Origin: UBA9300 sp032260385
GTDB taxonomy: Bacteria > Bacteroidota > Bacteroidia > Bacteroidales > VadinHA17
NCBI GenBank assembly: GCA_032260385.1
Contig: JAVVEL010000013.1
Span: forward strand, 1-64,000
Reading direction: 5' to 3'
DNA length: 64,000 bases
Shown: piece after piece, positions 54,831 through 63,691 of the stretch
Position numbering within the stretch: the stretch's first letter is position 1
Layout of the letters: each line of letters starts with the position of its first letter
Program-made: the position numbers and the translations under genes
Notes under the pieces: generated by a model
Seen by the model: the letters and a program-made list of their open reading frames with translations, nothing else
What the model was told of the DNA's origin: nothing
Database searches by the model: none

Positions 54831-57155
54831 TTATCTTCTCCGTGAAGAAATCACTGAAAACTCATACTCTGCGGGTGGCTCTGCCCCCATCAGGTGCTCC
54901 ACGAAGTAATCCCACCGTTTACGCATCATATAGGGTTCATTGCTGAATCCATGACCCCTGTTTGGAAAGAGTATCAGGTCAAAATCCTTGTTTGCCGCTA
55001 TCAGTTCATTAACAACAAGCAGGGTATTATAGTAAGGTACATTGGTGTCCATGGTGCCGTGGGCAAGAAGTAATTTTCCTTTAAGGTTCCCTGCCAGTAA
55101 TTGGTTTGCCTGGTTATCATAGTTAGTGGTACCATCAGGATACTCTTCCAGCAGGCCCTGCCATTTCTCGCCCCAGTCATCCTCGTAGTTCCTGTTATCA
55201 TGGTTACCGGCGCAGCTGACAGCAACCTTGAAAAAATCAGGATACCTCAGGATGGCATCAGTTGAAGCAAAGCCGCCGCCTGAACTGCCATATATCCCCA
55301 CCTTATCTATATCAATCCACTTATACCTCTCTGCAAGTTGTTTCATTCCCGTTATCTGGTCGGGCAGACCATTATCTCCCATATTTCCATAGTAAGCCTC
55401 ATGAAAGGATTTTGAACGCATGGGAGTGCCCATTGCATTTATGGCCACAACAATAAATCCAAGCTCAGCAATTGCCTGGTTATCACCTCTTGAAGCATAA
55501 AAATCCATTGAGCGCACACTGCTTGACTGCGGTCCGGGATAGATATAATTTACTATCGGATATTTTTTTGACTCGTCAAAATCTGAAGGTTTAAACATCA
55601 GTCCATAGAGGTCGGTCTCACCATCCCTGGCTTTCACACTGAATGGAACGGGTGGCACCCATCCTTCAGCAATAAGGTCTGAAATATCAGCTTTTTCCAG
55701 CTCCAGCGACTTATCCTCCATAGTGCTTTTGAGAAGTGCCACCGGTGGATCCACCGGGCTTGAATAACTATCCACAAAATAAGATCCCCCCGGGCTCATG
55801 CTTATACTGTGGGTGGCACTGTCGGGTGTATGAAGTTTTAACTCCGAGCCGTCAGTCTTAACGCTGTAAAGATACCTGAAGTAGGGGTCGCCCGGTTCGC
55901 GGCCGGCGCCGGTGAAGTATATTCTTTTATTCTCCCTGTCTATATGCAACACATCAAGCACTCTCCATTCTCCTTCGGTAATCGCGTTTTTCAGCTCACC
56001 TGTTTCGAGGTCGTGTAAATAAAGATGCCCCCAGTTGCTTTTCTGGGAATACCAGATAAATTCGTTTGTTTCGGGCAGTATATGCCAGTTTATCATACTG
56101 AAACCCGATTCAAAGAAGGTGTCCTCAGTTTCTTCCAGAACACTCCTTACATCTCCCGTAAAGGGATCGGCCACCCTCAGTATCCCGTTCTTATGGTCCC
56201 GTGAGGTTGAAACGAAAGCCAGGAGGGACCCGTCGGGACTCCATTCAACATCAGCAAATTGACTGCCTCCGGTTGCAATATGGTCTGTTATTGTCGACCT
56301 GTGCTGGTCAGCTTCCATTTTTAACCTTACTACTTCCTTTTTATCCACATGTATCACCACCCTGTGTATCCTGAAGATTACACTGTCTTCAGGAAGGGGA
56401 TATTTCCATATCTCAGGTTCAGGGTGGCCAACTTTAGTGCTTGCCAGGTACATTTCACCCACTCCCCTGCCATTGTGCTGAAAAGTGGCAATCATACGTG
56501 AATCGGGCGACCATAACAGAACAGGTGTTTCACGGCGGGTCCACCCTGCATTGTTGGTTGCATAGCCAAAATCCTTTATACCGTCAGTTGTAAGTTGTGT
56601 TTCCCTGCCTGTATTCATATCCCTTATCCATAGGTTATAATCCCTGATAAATGCTGCTTTTGTATTGTCGGGTGACAGCACGGCATTCCTTACATCATAG
56701 TTCTCACCTGTCTTTTTATTCAATATATTATTATCGATATCATATTCATAATCAATCCCTTCAACGGTGAAAGAGAGAGATGACAGGTCCTCTGAAAAAT
56801 TTATGGAACGGAAAGGCAATTCACCAGCATTTAATTCCTCTCCCGTTTCCTGAGAAAGCAAACGAGCCAGCTCAACCTGGTCGAAAGCCCTTGTACTTTC
56901 CATGGATGATGCATCCACAAGAATAAATTCACTGCCACCGGGTGTTCTCTTGCTGTACCAGAAATGATTATCATCCAGCCACTGTGGCCTGATATCGGCA
57001 TTATAAACGAACTGTGAAGTATGGGCGGAAAGCATTTTCTCAGCCCTCCTGTAATCGCTTTCCTCCAGTTTTTTTTCTTCGCCATTGTTAACACAGCCTG
57101 CCGCAAAAATCACTATGACGGCACTGATCATAAAAGAATTAAAGATATTTTTCAT
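54831..57155 (-). CDS. Dipeptidyl peptidase IV-like lipoprotein (S9B)
   Basis: A 774-residue peptidase with a lipoprotein signal (AVIVIFAAGC). The N-terminal part is a DPPIV-type propeller (EWSPDGSLLAFVSTSR). The catalytic part has the Ser in YGSSGGGFAS, the Asp in HGTMDTNVP and the His in NRGHGFSN. It removes dipeptides, often X-Pro, from peptides in the periplasm and complements the S9 enzyme at 47351. It is divergent from the chitinase gene. Confidence 0.87.
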   Translation of the reverse strand: MKNIFNSFMISAVIVIFAAGCVNNGEEKKLEESDYRRAEKMLSAHTSQFVYNADIRPQWLDDNHFWYSKRTPGGSEFILVDASSMESTRAFDQVELARLLSQETGEELNAGELPFRSINFSEDLSSLSFTVEGIDYEYDIDNNILNKKTGENYDVRNAVLSPDNTKAAFIRDYNLWIRDMNTGRETQLTTDGIKDFGYATNNAGWTRRETPVLLWSPDSRMIATFQHNGRGVGEMYLASTKVGHPEPEIWKYPLPEDSVIFRIHRVVIHVDKKEVVRLKMEADQHRSTITDHIATGGSQFADVEWSPDGSLLAFVSTSRDHKNGILRVADPFTGDVRSVLEETEDTFFESGFSMINWHILPETNEFIWYSQKSNWGHLYLHDLETGELKNAITEGEWRVLDVLHIDRENKRIYFTGAGREPGDPYFRYLYSVKTDGSELKLHTPDSATHSISMSPGGSYFVDSYSSPVDPPVALLKSTMEDKSLELEKADISDLIAEGWVPPVPFSVKARDGETDLYGLMFKPSDFDESKKYPIVNYIYPGPQSSSVRSMDFYASRGDNQAIAELGFIVVAINAMGTPMRSKSFHEAYYGNMGDNGLPDQITGMKQLAERYKWIDIDKVGIYGSSGGGFASTDAILRYPDFFKVAVSCAGNHDNRNYEDDWGEKWQGLLEEYPDGTTNYDNQANQLLAGNLKGKLLLAHGTMDTNVPYYNTLLVVNELIAANKDFDLILFPNRGHGFSNEPYMMRKRWDYFVEHLMGAEPPAEYEFSVISSRRR

Positions 57156-57265
57156 GAGTTTGGATAATTAATTTGAGATTGAATCTGAAAGTTAAGAATA
57201 ATATCCTTAGCACCGTATGTTAAATAAAATGTATATTAGGGATGGAAAATTTAAAAAACAGCAAA

Positions 57266-58492
57266 ATGAACAGACTATCAGTTTTTATTATGGCCTTCAC
57301 AATTGCTCTGGCCTATTCATGCGGAACAGGTAATGAGAAAGAAAGTAAACTACAGGTTGAAAACTACTTTTCAGTCGACAGCTCGGAAATAGCCATAATG
57401 GCATATTATATGGCAAGGAACAATTATGACCCTTCGGAAATACCGGTCGGGAAACTCACCCATATCATATTTTCATTCACGGAAGTGATAGATAACAAAA
57501 TGGAATTCCGTGGTCCTGAATCAGGACAAAGGTTAAAGGAACTGGTACTGCAGAAACAGAGGAATCCCGGCCTGAAAGTTATGGTTGCATGTGGCGGATG
57601 GGGAGGTTCGGGAGGTTTTTCCGATATGGCTGCTTCAGCAGAAAACCGTCATTTATTCGTACAGAGTGTGATTGATTTCATCAATGAATATAATCTTGAT
57701 GGTCTGGATATTGACTGGGAATACCCCGGTTTGCCCGGTATAGGTAATCCCTTCCGCCCGGAAGACAGGGAAAATTTTACATCCCTCATGAAAGAGTTAC
57801 GCGAGGCAATGGATGCTACGGGTAAAAAGCTTACCCTGACCTTTGCAGCAGCAGGCTGGGATAAGTTCTTCGAAAATATTGAAACCCTCGAGGTGATGAA
57901 ATATGCAGATTATATGAATCTTATGACCTACGACTTTGTTGGGGGGCACCAACCTTATACAGCCCACCATACAAACCTGGGCCTCGTCAGCCTGGCTGAC
58001 CTGGAAGGAACTGATTATCTGGAGTATATAAATGACAGCATAATAAGCAAGGAGCAAACAGACTGGCAACCAAGATCAATAGAAGGTATAATTGATTTTT
58101 GCACCGGACTGGGGGTTGACAGGCAACAACTGATAATAGGAGCTGCTTTTTACGGCAAGGCATGGAAGGTTGAAACAAGGGAAAACAACGGACTTTACCA
58201 GGCCACACGGGGACCACAGTCGGGCTGGCCCTCATATGCCGCCATAAGGGACAGCATGGAGAATAAGAACGGCTATACTGTATACCGCGATGAGAAGGCC
58301 AGGGCACCTTATATTTTCAATGAGTCAGACAGCCTCTTCATCACGTTTGACGACACTTTGTCGGTGAGGCTGAAAGCAAGGTATGCAATGGACAATAAAC
58401 TTGGTGGCATTATGTTCTGGGAACAGTCGCAGGATACAAAGGACGGCAAGGGCCTCCTGGATGCAATCTTTAGCGTGGCAGGGAACCGGTAG
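57266..58492 (+). CDS. GH18 chitinase-like lipoprotein
   Basis: A 408-residue enzyme from MNRLSVFIMAFTIALAYSC, a lipoprotein signal ending in a Cys. The GH18 barrel has the catalytic D-x-x-D-x-D-x-E in LDGLDIDWEYPG, the S-x-G-G strand as VACGGWGGSGG, and MNLMTYDFVGG for substrate binding. It would cut chitin or related N-acetylglucosamine polymers at the cell surface. The frame start at 57242 (MENLKNSK) is 24 bases earlier and gives no lipoprotein n-region. Confidence 0.9.
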   Translation: MNRLSVFIMAFTIALAYSCGTGNEKESKLQVENYFSVDSSEIAIMAYYMARNNYDPSEIPVGKLTHIIFSFTEVIDNKMEFRGPESGQRLKELVLQKQRNPGLKVMVACGGWGGSGGFSDMAASAENRHLFVQSVIDFINEYNLDGLDIDWEYPGLPGIGNPFRPEDRENFTSLMKELREAMDATGKKLTLTFAAAGWDKFFENIETLEVMKYADYMNLMTYDFVGGHQPYTAHHTNLGLVSLADLEGTDYLEYINDSIISKEQTDWQPRSIEGIIDFCTGLGVDRQQLIIGAAFYGKAWKVETRENNGLYQATRGPQSGWPSYAAIRDSMENKNGYTVYRDEKARAPYIFNESDSLFITFDDTLSVRLKARYAMDNKLGGIMFWEQSQDTKDGKGLLDAIFSVAGNR

Positions 58493-58514
58493 GAATGAGT
58501 ACCTGCCAGTGTAT

Positions 58515-58549
58515 ACATGCTGAAAGCATGTGAGGACTGCGAGATCGCA
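58515..58549. repeat. Two adjacent small hairpins
   Basis: ACATGCT/AGCATGT (58515-58521 and 58525-58531, 3-nt loop) and TGCGA/TCGCA (58538-58542, 58545-58549) lie side by side between the chitinase and the next gene. They look like a palindromic repeat element or the end of the chitinase transcript. Confidence 0.5.
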
Positions 58550-58603
58550 AGCGGCTGGTGATTGTGGCTGTTGAGGGCGAGCAAATGAGAGGCTGGAGGT
58601 AAA

Positions 58604-58996
58604 CTAGAACAGCTCCTTGGGGAATAATACATCTTCTCCCCTCACGGCTCCGTGTAAACGGTAAAATACCTCACCGTTGTTTGATTCCAGAAAATAGCTC
58701 CACTGATCAATCCCGGGATTATCCGAGTGAGTTCTTCTTATATAAAGACGCTCATTAATATTTAATTTCAGTTCACCCTTTATATAAATTCCTATTTTAC
58801 CATAGTTGGGCTCCATTGTGGTTTTTAGCCACACAACATCAGGATCGAGCAATCCTTCTCCTTTCACACGGCGGTGATCAACAAGGTTACCCACGTATTT
58901 CCGGGTAACCATAAGCTGGTCCTGCTGCATGCCCGGTTCACTGACTGAGCATGATGCTATTAATGTTATGATCAAAGCAAGGTATAATATCCTCAT
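58604..58996 (-). CDS. Uncharacterised lipoprotein
   Basis: A 130-residue protein with a lipoprotein signal (MRILYLALIITLIASC). The mature part is beta-rich (TTMEPNYGKIGIYIKGEL) with no motif that I recognise. It is convergent with the chitinase and does not share its strand. The function is unknown. Confidence 0.7.
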   Translation of the reverse strand: MRILYLALIITLIASCSVSEPGMQQDQLMVTRKYVGNLVDHRRVKGEGLLDPDVVWLKTTMEPNYGKIGIYIKGELKLNINERLYIRRTHSDNPGIDQWSYFLESNNGEVFYRLHGAVRGEDVLFPKELF

Positions 58997-59096
58997 CCTT
59001 CTCTTTTTTATTAAAAGAAGATTTTATATCAAAGTTAATAAATGCATTTGATTAAGCTACAACAGGAATATATTTTTTTGTAACTCTTCCCCGGAT

Positions 59097-59318
59097 TTAA
59101 ATCTCGATATCTTCAGGATCAATATCTTCTTTCGCTCGCGGATCAGGCGGAGTAGAACTTATTACTCCATTTTTATCCACATAAGCGATCATGTCTTTAA
59201 GATCGCTCTTCTTATCACTGTCTTTTTTGGCTAACCTTTTTTCAGCTTTTTCCTTTCTCTTTTTAGCCTTCTTGTTTCTTACGTCTTTCTTTTTAAATGT
59301 TTCCTGTGATCTTCCCAT
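59097..59318 (-). CDS. Small lysine-rich protein (cold-shock-family N-terminal segment)
   Basis: A 73-residue protein that starts MGRSQETFKKKDVRNKKAKK, is very rich in Lys, and ends with a short acidic stretch (DPRAKEDIDPEDIEI). In other Bacteroidota a segment with the same opening and the DMIAYVDKNGVISSTPPDP core lies at the front of longer cold-shock proteins (from memory). Here it stands alone, with a separate cspA-like gene 0.9 kb away on the same strand. It probably binds RNA or the ribosome; the role is inferred. Confidence 0.7.
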   Translation of the reverse strand: MGRSQETFKKKDVRNKKAKKRKEKAEKRLAKKDSDKKSDLKDMIAYVDKNGVISSTPPDPRAKEDIDPEDIEI

Positions 59319-59374
59319 AAGTATCTCCTGTCAGATTTATTACTATAGTTGCTTGACTGCCGGTATTTTCAATA

Positions 59375-60241
59375 TCAATCGCCGAATAATTCAACATTAT
59401 CCTTAAGCATATGTTTGAGCTTGGAAAGACCCTTGCTCCTTATCTGCCTTACTCTTTCAGATGACATACCGTATTTATCAGCTATATCCTGGAGAGACCA
59501 GGTAGTGTTGCTGTCGAGGCCAAAAGACATGTTCAATATTGCAGCTTCCCTATGGTTGAGTTTTGCCAGTGCCCGTCTTATGTTTATCATGAGCGACTCA
59601 TTCATCAGCCCGTTATCAGGAGGTGATTCGCTTTCATTCTGTACCGTATCGTAGAGACTGAAGTTATCATCGTAATCGCCACCAACAGGCATATCGAAAG
59701 AAACCTGCCTGTTTTTTATCCTGTTGGCCGTTTTAATATTTTCGTTCTTTACATCCAGGAAATGTGCCAGTTCATCGTCTGTTGGCTCCCTTTCATACAT
59801 CTGTTCGAGATAGGGTATGGCTTTTTTTATTTTATTTATTGCCGCTATCCTGTTAAGGGGTAAACGCACAATTCTTGTCTGGTCTGATATGGCCTGCACA
59901 ATTGACTGGCGTATCCACCATACTGCATAGGAAATAAATTTAAAACCCCTGGAGGCATCAAATAGCCTGGCAGCTTTAACCAGGCCTATATTGCCCTCAT
60001 TAATGAGATCGGGCAATGACAGGCCCTGGTTCTGATATTGTTTGGCAACTGATATTACAAACCTCAGGTTGGCAAGCACCAGCCTTTCAAGTGCTGCTGT
60101 ATCGCCCTTCCTGATTCTGGCAGCCAGTTCAACTTCTTCCTCAGCACTTACCATGGGGTAATTGCTGATCTCGTTGAAATACCTGTTTATTGATTCCTCA
60201 TTCCTGGGAGTTAATTGTTTGCTTATTACCAGTTGCCGCAT
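59375..60241 (-). CDS. rpoD: Primary sigma factor RpoD
   Basis: The main sigma factor of the cell, 288 residues, in the short Bacteroidota form without a long region 1.1. Region 1.2 (NRYFNEISNYP), region 2 (ANLRFVISVAKQYQNQGLSLPDLINEGNIGL and FKFISYAVWWIRQSI), region 3 and region 4 (SLQDIADKYGMSSERVRQIRS) are all present. It recognises the TAnnTTTG -7 boxes noted in this window. It follows the cold-shock protein gene by 11 nt on the same strand. Length and sequence distinguish it from the two ECF factors. Confidence 0.93.
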   Translation of the reverse strand: MRQLVISKQLTPRNEESINRYFNEISNYPMVSAEEEVELAARIRKGDTAALERLVLANLRFVISVAKQYQNQGLSLPDLINEGNIGLVKAARLFDASRGFKFISYAVWWIRQSIVQAISDQTRIVRLPLNRIAAINKIKKAIPYLEQMYEREPTDDELAHFLDVKNENIKTANRIKNRQVSFDMPVGGDYDDNFSLYDTVQNESESPPDNGLMNESLMINIRRALAKLNHREAAILNMSFGLDSNTTWSLQDIADKYGMSSERVRQIRSKGLSKLKHMLKDNVELFGD

Positions 60242-60252
60242 TTAATAATATT

Positions 60253-60450
60253 CTAAGCTGATTTTACATCATAAGCTACAAGGCCTTTATCACCCTGCTT
60301 CACTTCAAAAACAACTTCCTGATCGGTTTGAAGTATATCATACGAATCGAGCAGACCCGTACGGTGTACAAATATGTCTTCCCCGCTTTCAGATTTAATG
60401 AAACCAAATCCCTTGGTCTCATCATACCATTTTACTTTTCCTTTAAACAT
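60253..60450 (-). CDS. cspA: Cold-shock protein
   Basis: A 65-residue CspA-family protein: MFKGKVKWYDETKGFGFI with RNP1 (KGFGFI) and RNP2 (DIFVH). It binds single-stranded RNA and DNA and keeps mRNA open in the cold. It is followed by rpoD (11 nt) and preceded by the RRM gene (17 nt) on the same strand. The three look like one operon for RNA handling. Confidence 0.93.
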   Translation of the reverse strand: MFKGKVKWYDETKGFGFIKSESGEDIFVHRTGLLDSYDILQTDQEVVFEVKQGDKGLVAYDVKSA

Positions 60451-60467
60451 TATTCTCTTATTGAATA

Positions 60468-60722
60468 TTAATATCTTGTTTTCCTGGGTTTTGCCTCATT
60501 GACGACAATTTCCCTGTTTTCCATTACAGACCCGTTAAGATCTTTAATTGCTTCATTAGCCTCAGAATCATCATCCATTTCGACAAAGCCAAAGCCCTTG
60601 CTTCTGCCACTGAACTTGTCAGTAATTATTTTTGCAGAGCTTACTGTTCCGTATTCTTCGAATACTTTTTGAAGATCATCTTCATTTACCTTGAAATCAA
60701 GGTTTCCTACATAAATGTTCAT
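60468..60722 (-). CDS. RRM RNA-binding protein
   Basis: An 84-residue protein with one RNA recognition motif: RNP2 is IYVGNLDF and RNP1 is KGFGFVEM. The C-terminus is basic (KPRKTRY). Such small RRM proteins are found in Bacteroidota and cyanobacteria and act as global RNA binders. It is the first gene of the RRM-csp-rpoD group and has a leader of unknown length upstream. Confidence 0.92.
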   Translation of the reverse strand: MNIYVGNLDFKVNEDDLQKVFEEYGTVSSAKIITDKFSGRSKGFGFVEMDDDSEANEAIKDLNGSVMENREIVVNEAKPRKTRY

Positions 60723-61111
60723 TTTGTTTGTTATTTAATTAGTTACATTCATATTACCCGGGTGGTCTTTATGCGCTTTCACCCTTCCCCCGGATCAGAT
60801 AACCGGTCCCGGATTATAAGGCAGTGCAGCACATGCAGATTCAACAGAACCTGGTAAGATGATTAATAATAAAATTTAGGATTTAAAAAAAAGTGCCGGG
60901 ATTAATAAAAAAGTGAAAGATAATTTTGTTAAAAGCGCCATTCTCAAATCAGAAATTTTTGCAAAGATACGCATAATAATCCAGATAGCAGCATTTTGTC
61001 ATTCATTCTCCTGTTCATGGCATAAAATAACCATTATTAATTGCTTCATTATAAAATATTTATTAATTTTATACATGTCCTTTTGCCTTACCCACCAAAA
61101 CTCCTAATAAT
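60723..61111. other. 389-bp spacer between RRM gene and a lipoprotein gene
   Basis: No gene is supported in this divergent spacer. It holds A/T-rich runs and a TATCTTTG match to the -7 consensus on the minus strand (60962-60969), about 240 nt before the RRM start. No -33 box is seen at the right distance. If used, it would give a long 5' leader, as cold-shock mRNAs often have. A possible small plus-strand ORF (60913-61107) is not family-like. Confidence 0.5.
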
Positions 61112-62143
61112 ATGAAAAGGTATATTTCACTTTCTGCAGCTTTAATGGTTCTCCTGGTATGGGGATGCTCAAAAACCGGGAATGATACCCTCTTACTTAA
61201 ATATTCCCTTGAAAGGAATGTTGCCGATATTAACAGCGCTGTTAATTATATCTCAACTACAAAAGCTTACGAGATTCTGAGTGCCAGTTCTACGGTCTAT
61301 AAATGCGAAGAGGGTTTCCGGGACAGTATAGACCTTGATCTTATTGCAGGCATCTATGAATTTCAACCCGATATGGTCAATTACAGTATGTTCTTCATCC
61401 CGTACAAGCTCTTTGAAAAAACTGGTGAATCAGACAGGATGATTGTTAATATGCCATATAAGCTCATTTATCATCCGGAATACCTCTATAATATTAATCC
61501 CTTTGATACACTGCTTGAAAATGATTTCACAATAAACGCCTCTGATTATCACCTCTATTATTCATGGGGCAGCAAGTACGATTATAAGCTCACAGCTGAT
61601 TTCTCCTTTGATACTGAAGATATCGGAACACTTGACATTGTATCTGCTGATGAGGAGGAAGCAGGCCTTTCATACACCTCGGAATATACATTTAATGAGG
61701 GCTTTAAGATTGGTGTTGGTTTTCAGTCGGGCGATTCTGCCGTTTCATATTTCGACCTTAAACAGGATGATCTTATCCTTCTCAGGGAAAGCATGACCCG
61801 GGTAAAAAATGCTTCTGGCGAAAAAGAAATTAAATACGTGCTTACCATAGGCAATATTGATATTGTAAAAGGCACGGGCATCGATTCGATACAGGTTTAC
61901 CTTGACGGTGTTCTCCAACAGGAAGCAGGTGCCGTAATAATCGACACAAACTATTACGGCGCATCAATAAGGCATGAAAGGGATATCCTTCTTACCCTTG
62001 ATGATGGCACCACGGTAAAGCTTGGCGACATGCTTAAACCTGCAAAAAAAGCACTTGCAATCCTGGTTGATTCACTGCACAGTATGAATTTTGCAAGCTA
62101 TATTATCAATTATATTGCAGTAAGCATTTATTACCATTCGTGA
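61112..62143 (+). CDS. Uncharacterised lipoprotein
   Basis: A 343-residue protein with a lipoprotein signal (MKRYISLSAALMVLLVWGC). The mature part is beta-rich, with no recognised domain. It has a stretch LKYSLERNVADINSAVNYIS near the start and ends with a hydrophobic SYIINYIAVSIYYHS. I do not recognise a family; a DUF-type surface lipoprotein is likely. It is alone, followed by a 240-nt spacer. Confidence 0.7.
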   Translation: MKRYISLSAALMVLLVWGCSKTGNDTLLLKYSLERNVADINSAVNYISTTKAYEILSASSTVYKCEEGFRDSIDLDLIAGIYEFQPDMVNYSMFFIPYKLFEKTGESDRMIVNMPYKLIYHPEYLYNINPFDTLLENDFTINASDYHLYYSWGSKYDYKLTADFSFDTEDIGTLDIVSADEEEAGLSYTSEYTFNEGFKIGVGFQSGDSAVSYFDLKQDDLILLRESMTRVKNASGEKEIKYVLTIGNIDIVKGTGIDSIQVYLDGVLQQEAGAVIIDTNYYGASIRHERDILLTLDDGTTVKLGDMLKPAKKALAILVDSLHSMNFASYIINYIAVSIYYHS

Positions 62144-62284
62144 TGAATGCATTGCTTTAATGTATAATTTAATATGGGGCTTTACAGACCTGTACTGCGA
62201 TATATTGGCTGGTTCTTTTATTGTCTGAATCATGAATTTTTTTTTATAATCATCATTCAAATCAAGGATTATATCAAAAAAAAA

Positions 62285-62292
62285 CTATATTT
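62285..62292 (+). promoter_or_regulatory. -7 box before the 62387 gene
   Basis: TATATTTG fits TAnnTTTG and lies 94 nt before the start codon. No -33 box at the proper distance is seen, so the call is weak. Confidence 0.3.
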
Positions 62293-62386
62293 GAGAGACA
62301 AAACAAATAAACAATGGTTTAACTTACCCGGACAGAATCCGGGACAGGAATAAATATTGAGTATCACAGACCTAAAATCGAAACCT

Positions 62387-62878
62387 ATGAAAAAAACCCT
62401 CTTGAAAAGCATGAGCATAGTGTTGTCAGCAGTTCTGCTCCTGGCACAAACCCATGTTCTCTCTGCTAAAACTATCACTACCGGAATTCCGAGTATTGAA
62501 GAATCAGTTTTCAGTATTGATGAAAATGATATGGACATGGCATTAAGCGAATTAAATGAACTGGACAGCTATTTAAGCATGAATGAAGGTGTAAGCTACG
62601 CGGATCTGGAAGCAAGCGGAAGTGACCTGATAGTAAATATCAGTGATATTTCTGCTCCTCTTGGCCTGGCACAGGAAGGTGAACCGCCACTGGGCATTCC
62701 GGCCTTCTGGTGGGGATGTCTTCTGGGATGGGTAGGATTATTGCTGGTTTATATCATGACTGACCAGGATAAAGCCCAGACCAAGAAAGCATTCACAGGC
62801 TGCCTTATAAGTTCAATTGCAGGACTTGTTTTATATGGAGTATATTATGGCCTCGTAATCGGAACCTGGACAAATTAA
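62387..62878 (+). CDS. Membrane protein with two C-terminal membrane segments
   Basis: A 163-residue protein from MKKTLLKSMSIVLSAVLLLA, a signal peptide. The mature N-terminal part is acidic (SIDENDMDMALSELNELDS). The C-terminal part has two membrane segments (about 105-122 GIPAFWWGCLLGWVGLLL and about 138-158). Similar proteins occur in other Bacteroidota without a known role. The upstream frame (62357) adds ten residues without a signal-like start. An intrinsic terminator follows. Confidence 0.72.
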   Translation: MKKTLLKSMSIVLSAVLLLAQTHVLSAKTITTGIPSIEESVFSIDENDMDMALSELNELDSYLSMNEGVSYADLEASGSDLIVNISDISAPLGLAQEGEPPLGIPAFWWGCLLGWVGLLLVYIMTDQDKAQTKKAFTGCLISSIAGLVLYGVYYGLVIGTWTN

Positions 62879-62932
62879 CAGGAAGTGAAAATTTTAAGGT
62901 AAAAATTAAGCAAATATCTTAGGTAAATGGAA

Positions 62933-62964
62933 GATGCCTGCAATTTCTGCGGCATCTTTTGTTT
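62933..62964 (+). terminator. Rho-independent terminator
   Basis: GATGCC at 62933-62938 and GGCATC at 62951-62956 form the outer stem, with an inner GCA/TGC extension, followed by TTTTGTTT. It ends the transcript of the preceding membrane protein gene. Confidence 0.75.
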
Positions 62965-63006
62965 ATTTAATCAATACTGTATTAATTTACGGCAAAATCA
63001 ATTTTA

Positions 63007-63684
63007 ATGTTCAAACATCTGTGCATTTTACTGTTTACAAGCCTGGCTGTTAATGTGCCAGGATATGGCCAGGATTATTTCAGGATAAAGGCAGATATAT
63101 CTGTTAAAATTAGTAATACTGATGGGACAAAAAGCCTTACCAGGGCAACTGTATACTACGATAAAAATATAAAGGAACTGATTTATGATATATATTTCCC
63201 GCAGGAAGAAAAATGGATAAGTAAGGATACCAGCCTGTTTAAATACAATAAAGACAGTTTAATCCAGAGAATTACCATCCCTCCTCTGAACGAATTTACG
63301 GTTTTCCACCTGGCACTTAATACCGGATTAAATGATTACGGATTAAGGAAAACAAACTATAGCCTGAGTAAGGTCGAAAAAAAAGGAGACATGGTGCTTT
63401 CTTACTGGAAAATCCCTGAACAACTAAACCTTCCTATAGACCATGTGGTAATTGCAAAAAAAGACAGCAGGCTTGAAAGCGTCATAATGGTAGGTGAAGA
63501 CCAGGAGATTCTTAGCAAGCAATTCTTCAGGAACTATATCAAAATGGATGCTTTTGAATTCCCCGGCCAGATAATCCAGATTACTTATGACAGTATGGGT
63601 AAAGAAAATTACCAGGTGACCGAGTTCAGTAATGTAAAAGTGAATGACCTGGCAAATACTCAATTATACCATTTCAAACAATAG
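63007..63684 (+). CDS. Exported beta-rich protein, LolA-like
   Basis: A 225-residue protein with a signal peptide (FKHLCILLFTSLAVNVPGYGQ). The mature part is a run of beta strands (YFRIKADISVKISNT, KELIYDIYFPQEEKW) like the half-barrel of outer-membrane lipoprotein carriers (LolA/DUF4292-like), without a firm motif. The next gene begins 7 nt after its stop, so the two are probably one operon with the YidD-like protein. The LolA likeness is a guess from strand layout. Confidence 0.55.
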   Translation: MFKHLCILLFTSLAVNVPGYGQDYFRIKADISVKISNTDGTKSLTRATVYYDKNIKELIYDIYFPQEEKWISKDTSLFKYNKDSLIQRITIPPLNEFTVFHLALNTGLNDYGLRKTNYSLSKVEKKGDMVLSYWKIPEQLNLPIDHVVIAKKDSRLESVIMVGEDQEILSKQFFRNYIKMDAFEFPGQIIQITYDSMGKENYQVTEFSNVKVNDLANTQLYHFKQ

Positions 63685-63691
63685 AATTTCT

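Noticed and set aside
60913..61107. Possible small plus-strand gene in the spacer
   Set aside because: The sequence is not protein-like, has no signal or domain pattern, and no ribosome binding site or conservation hint.
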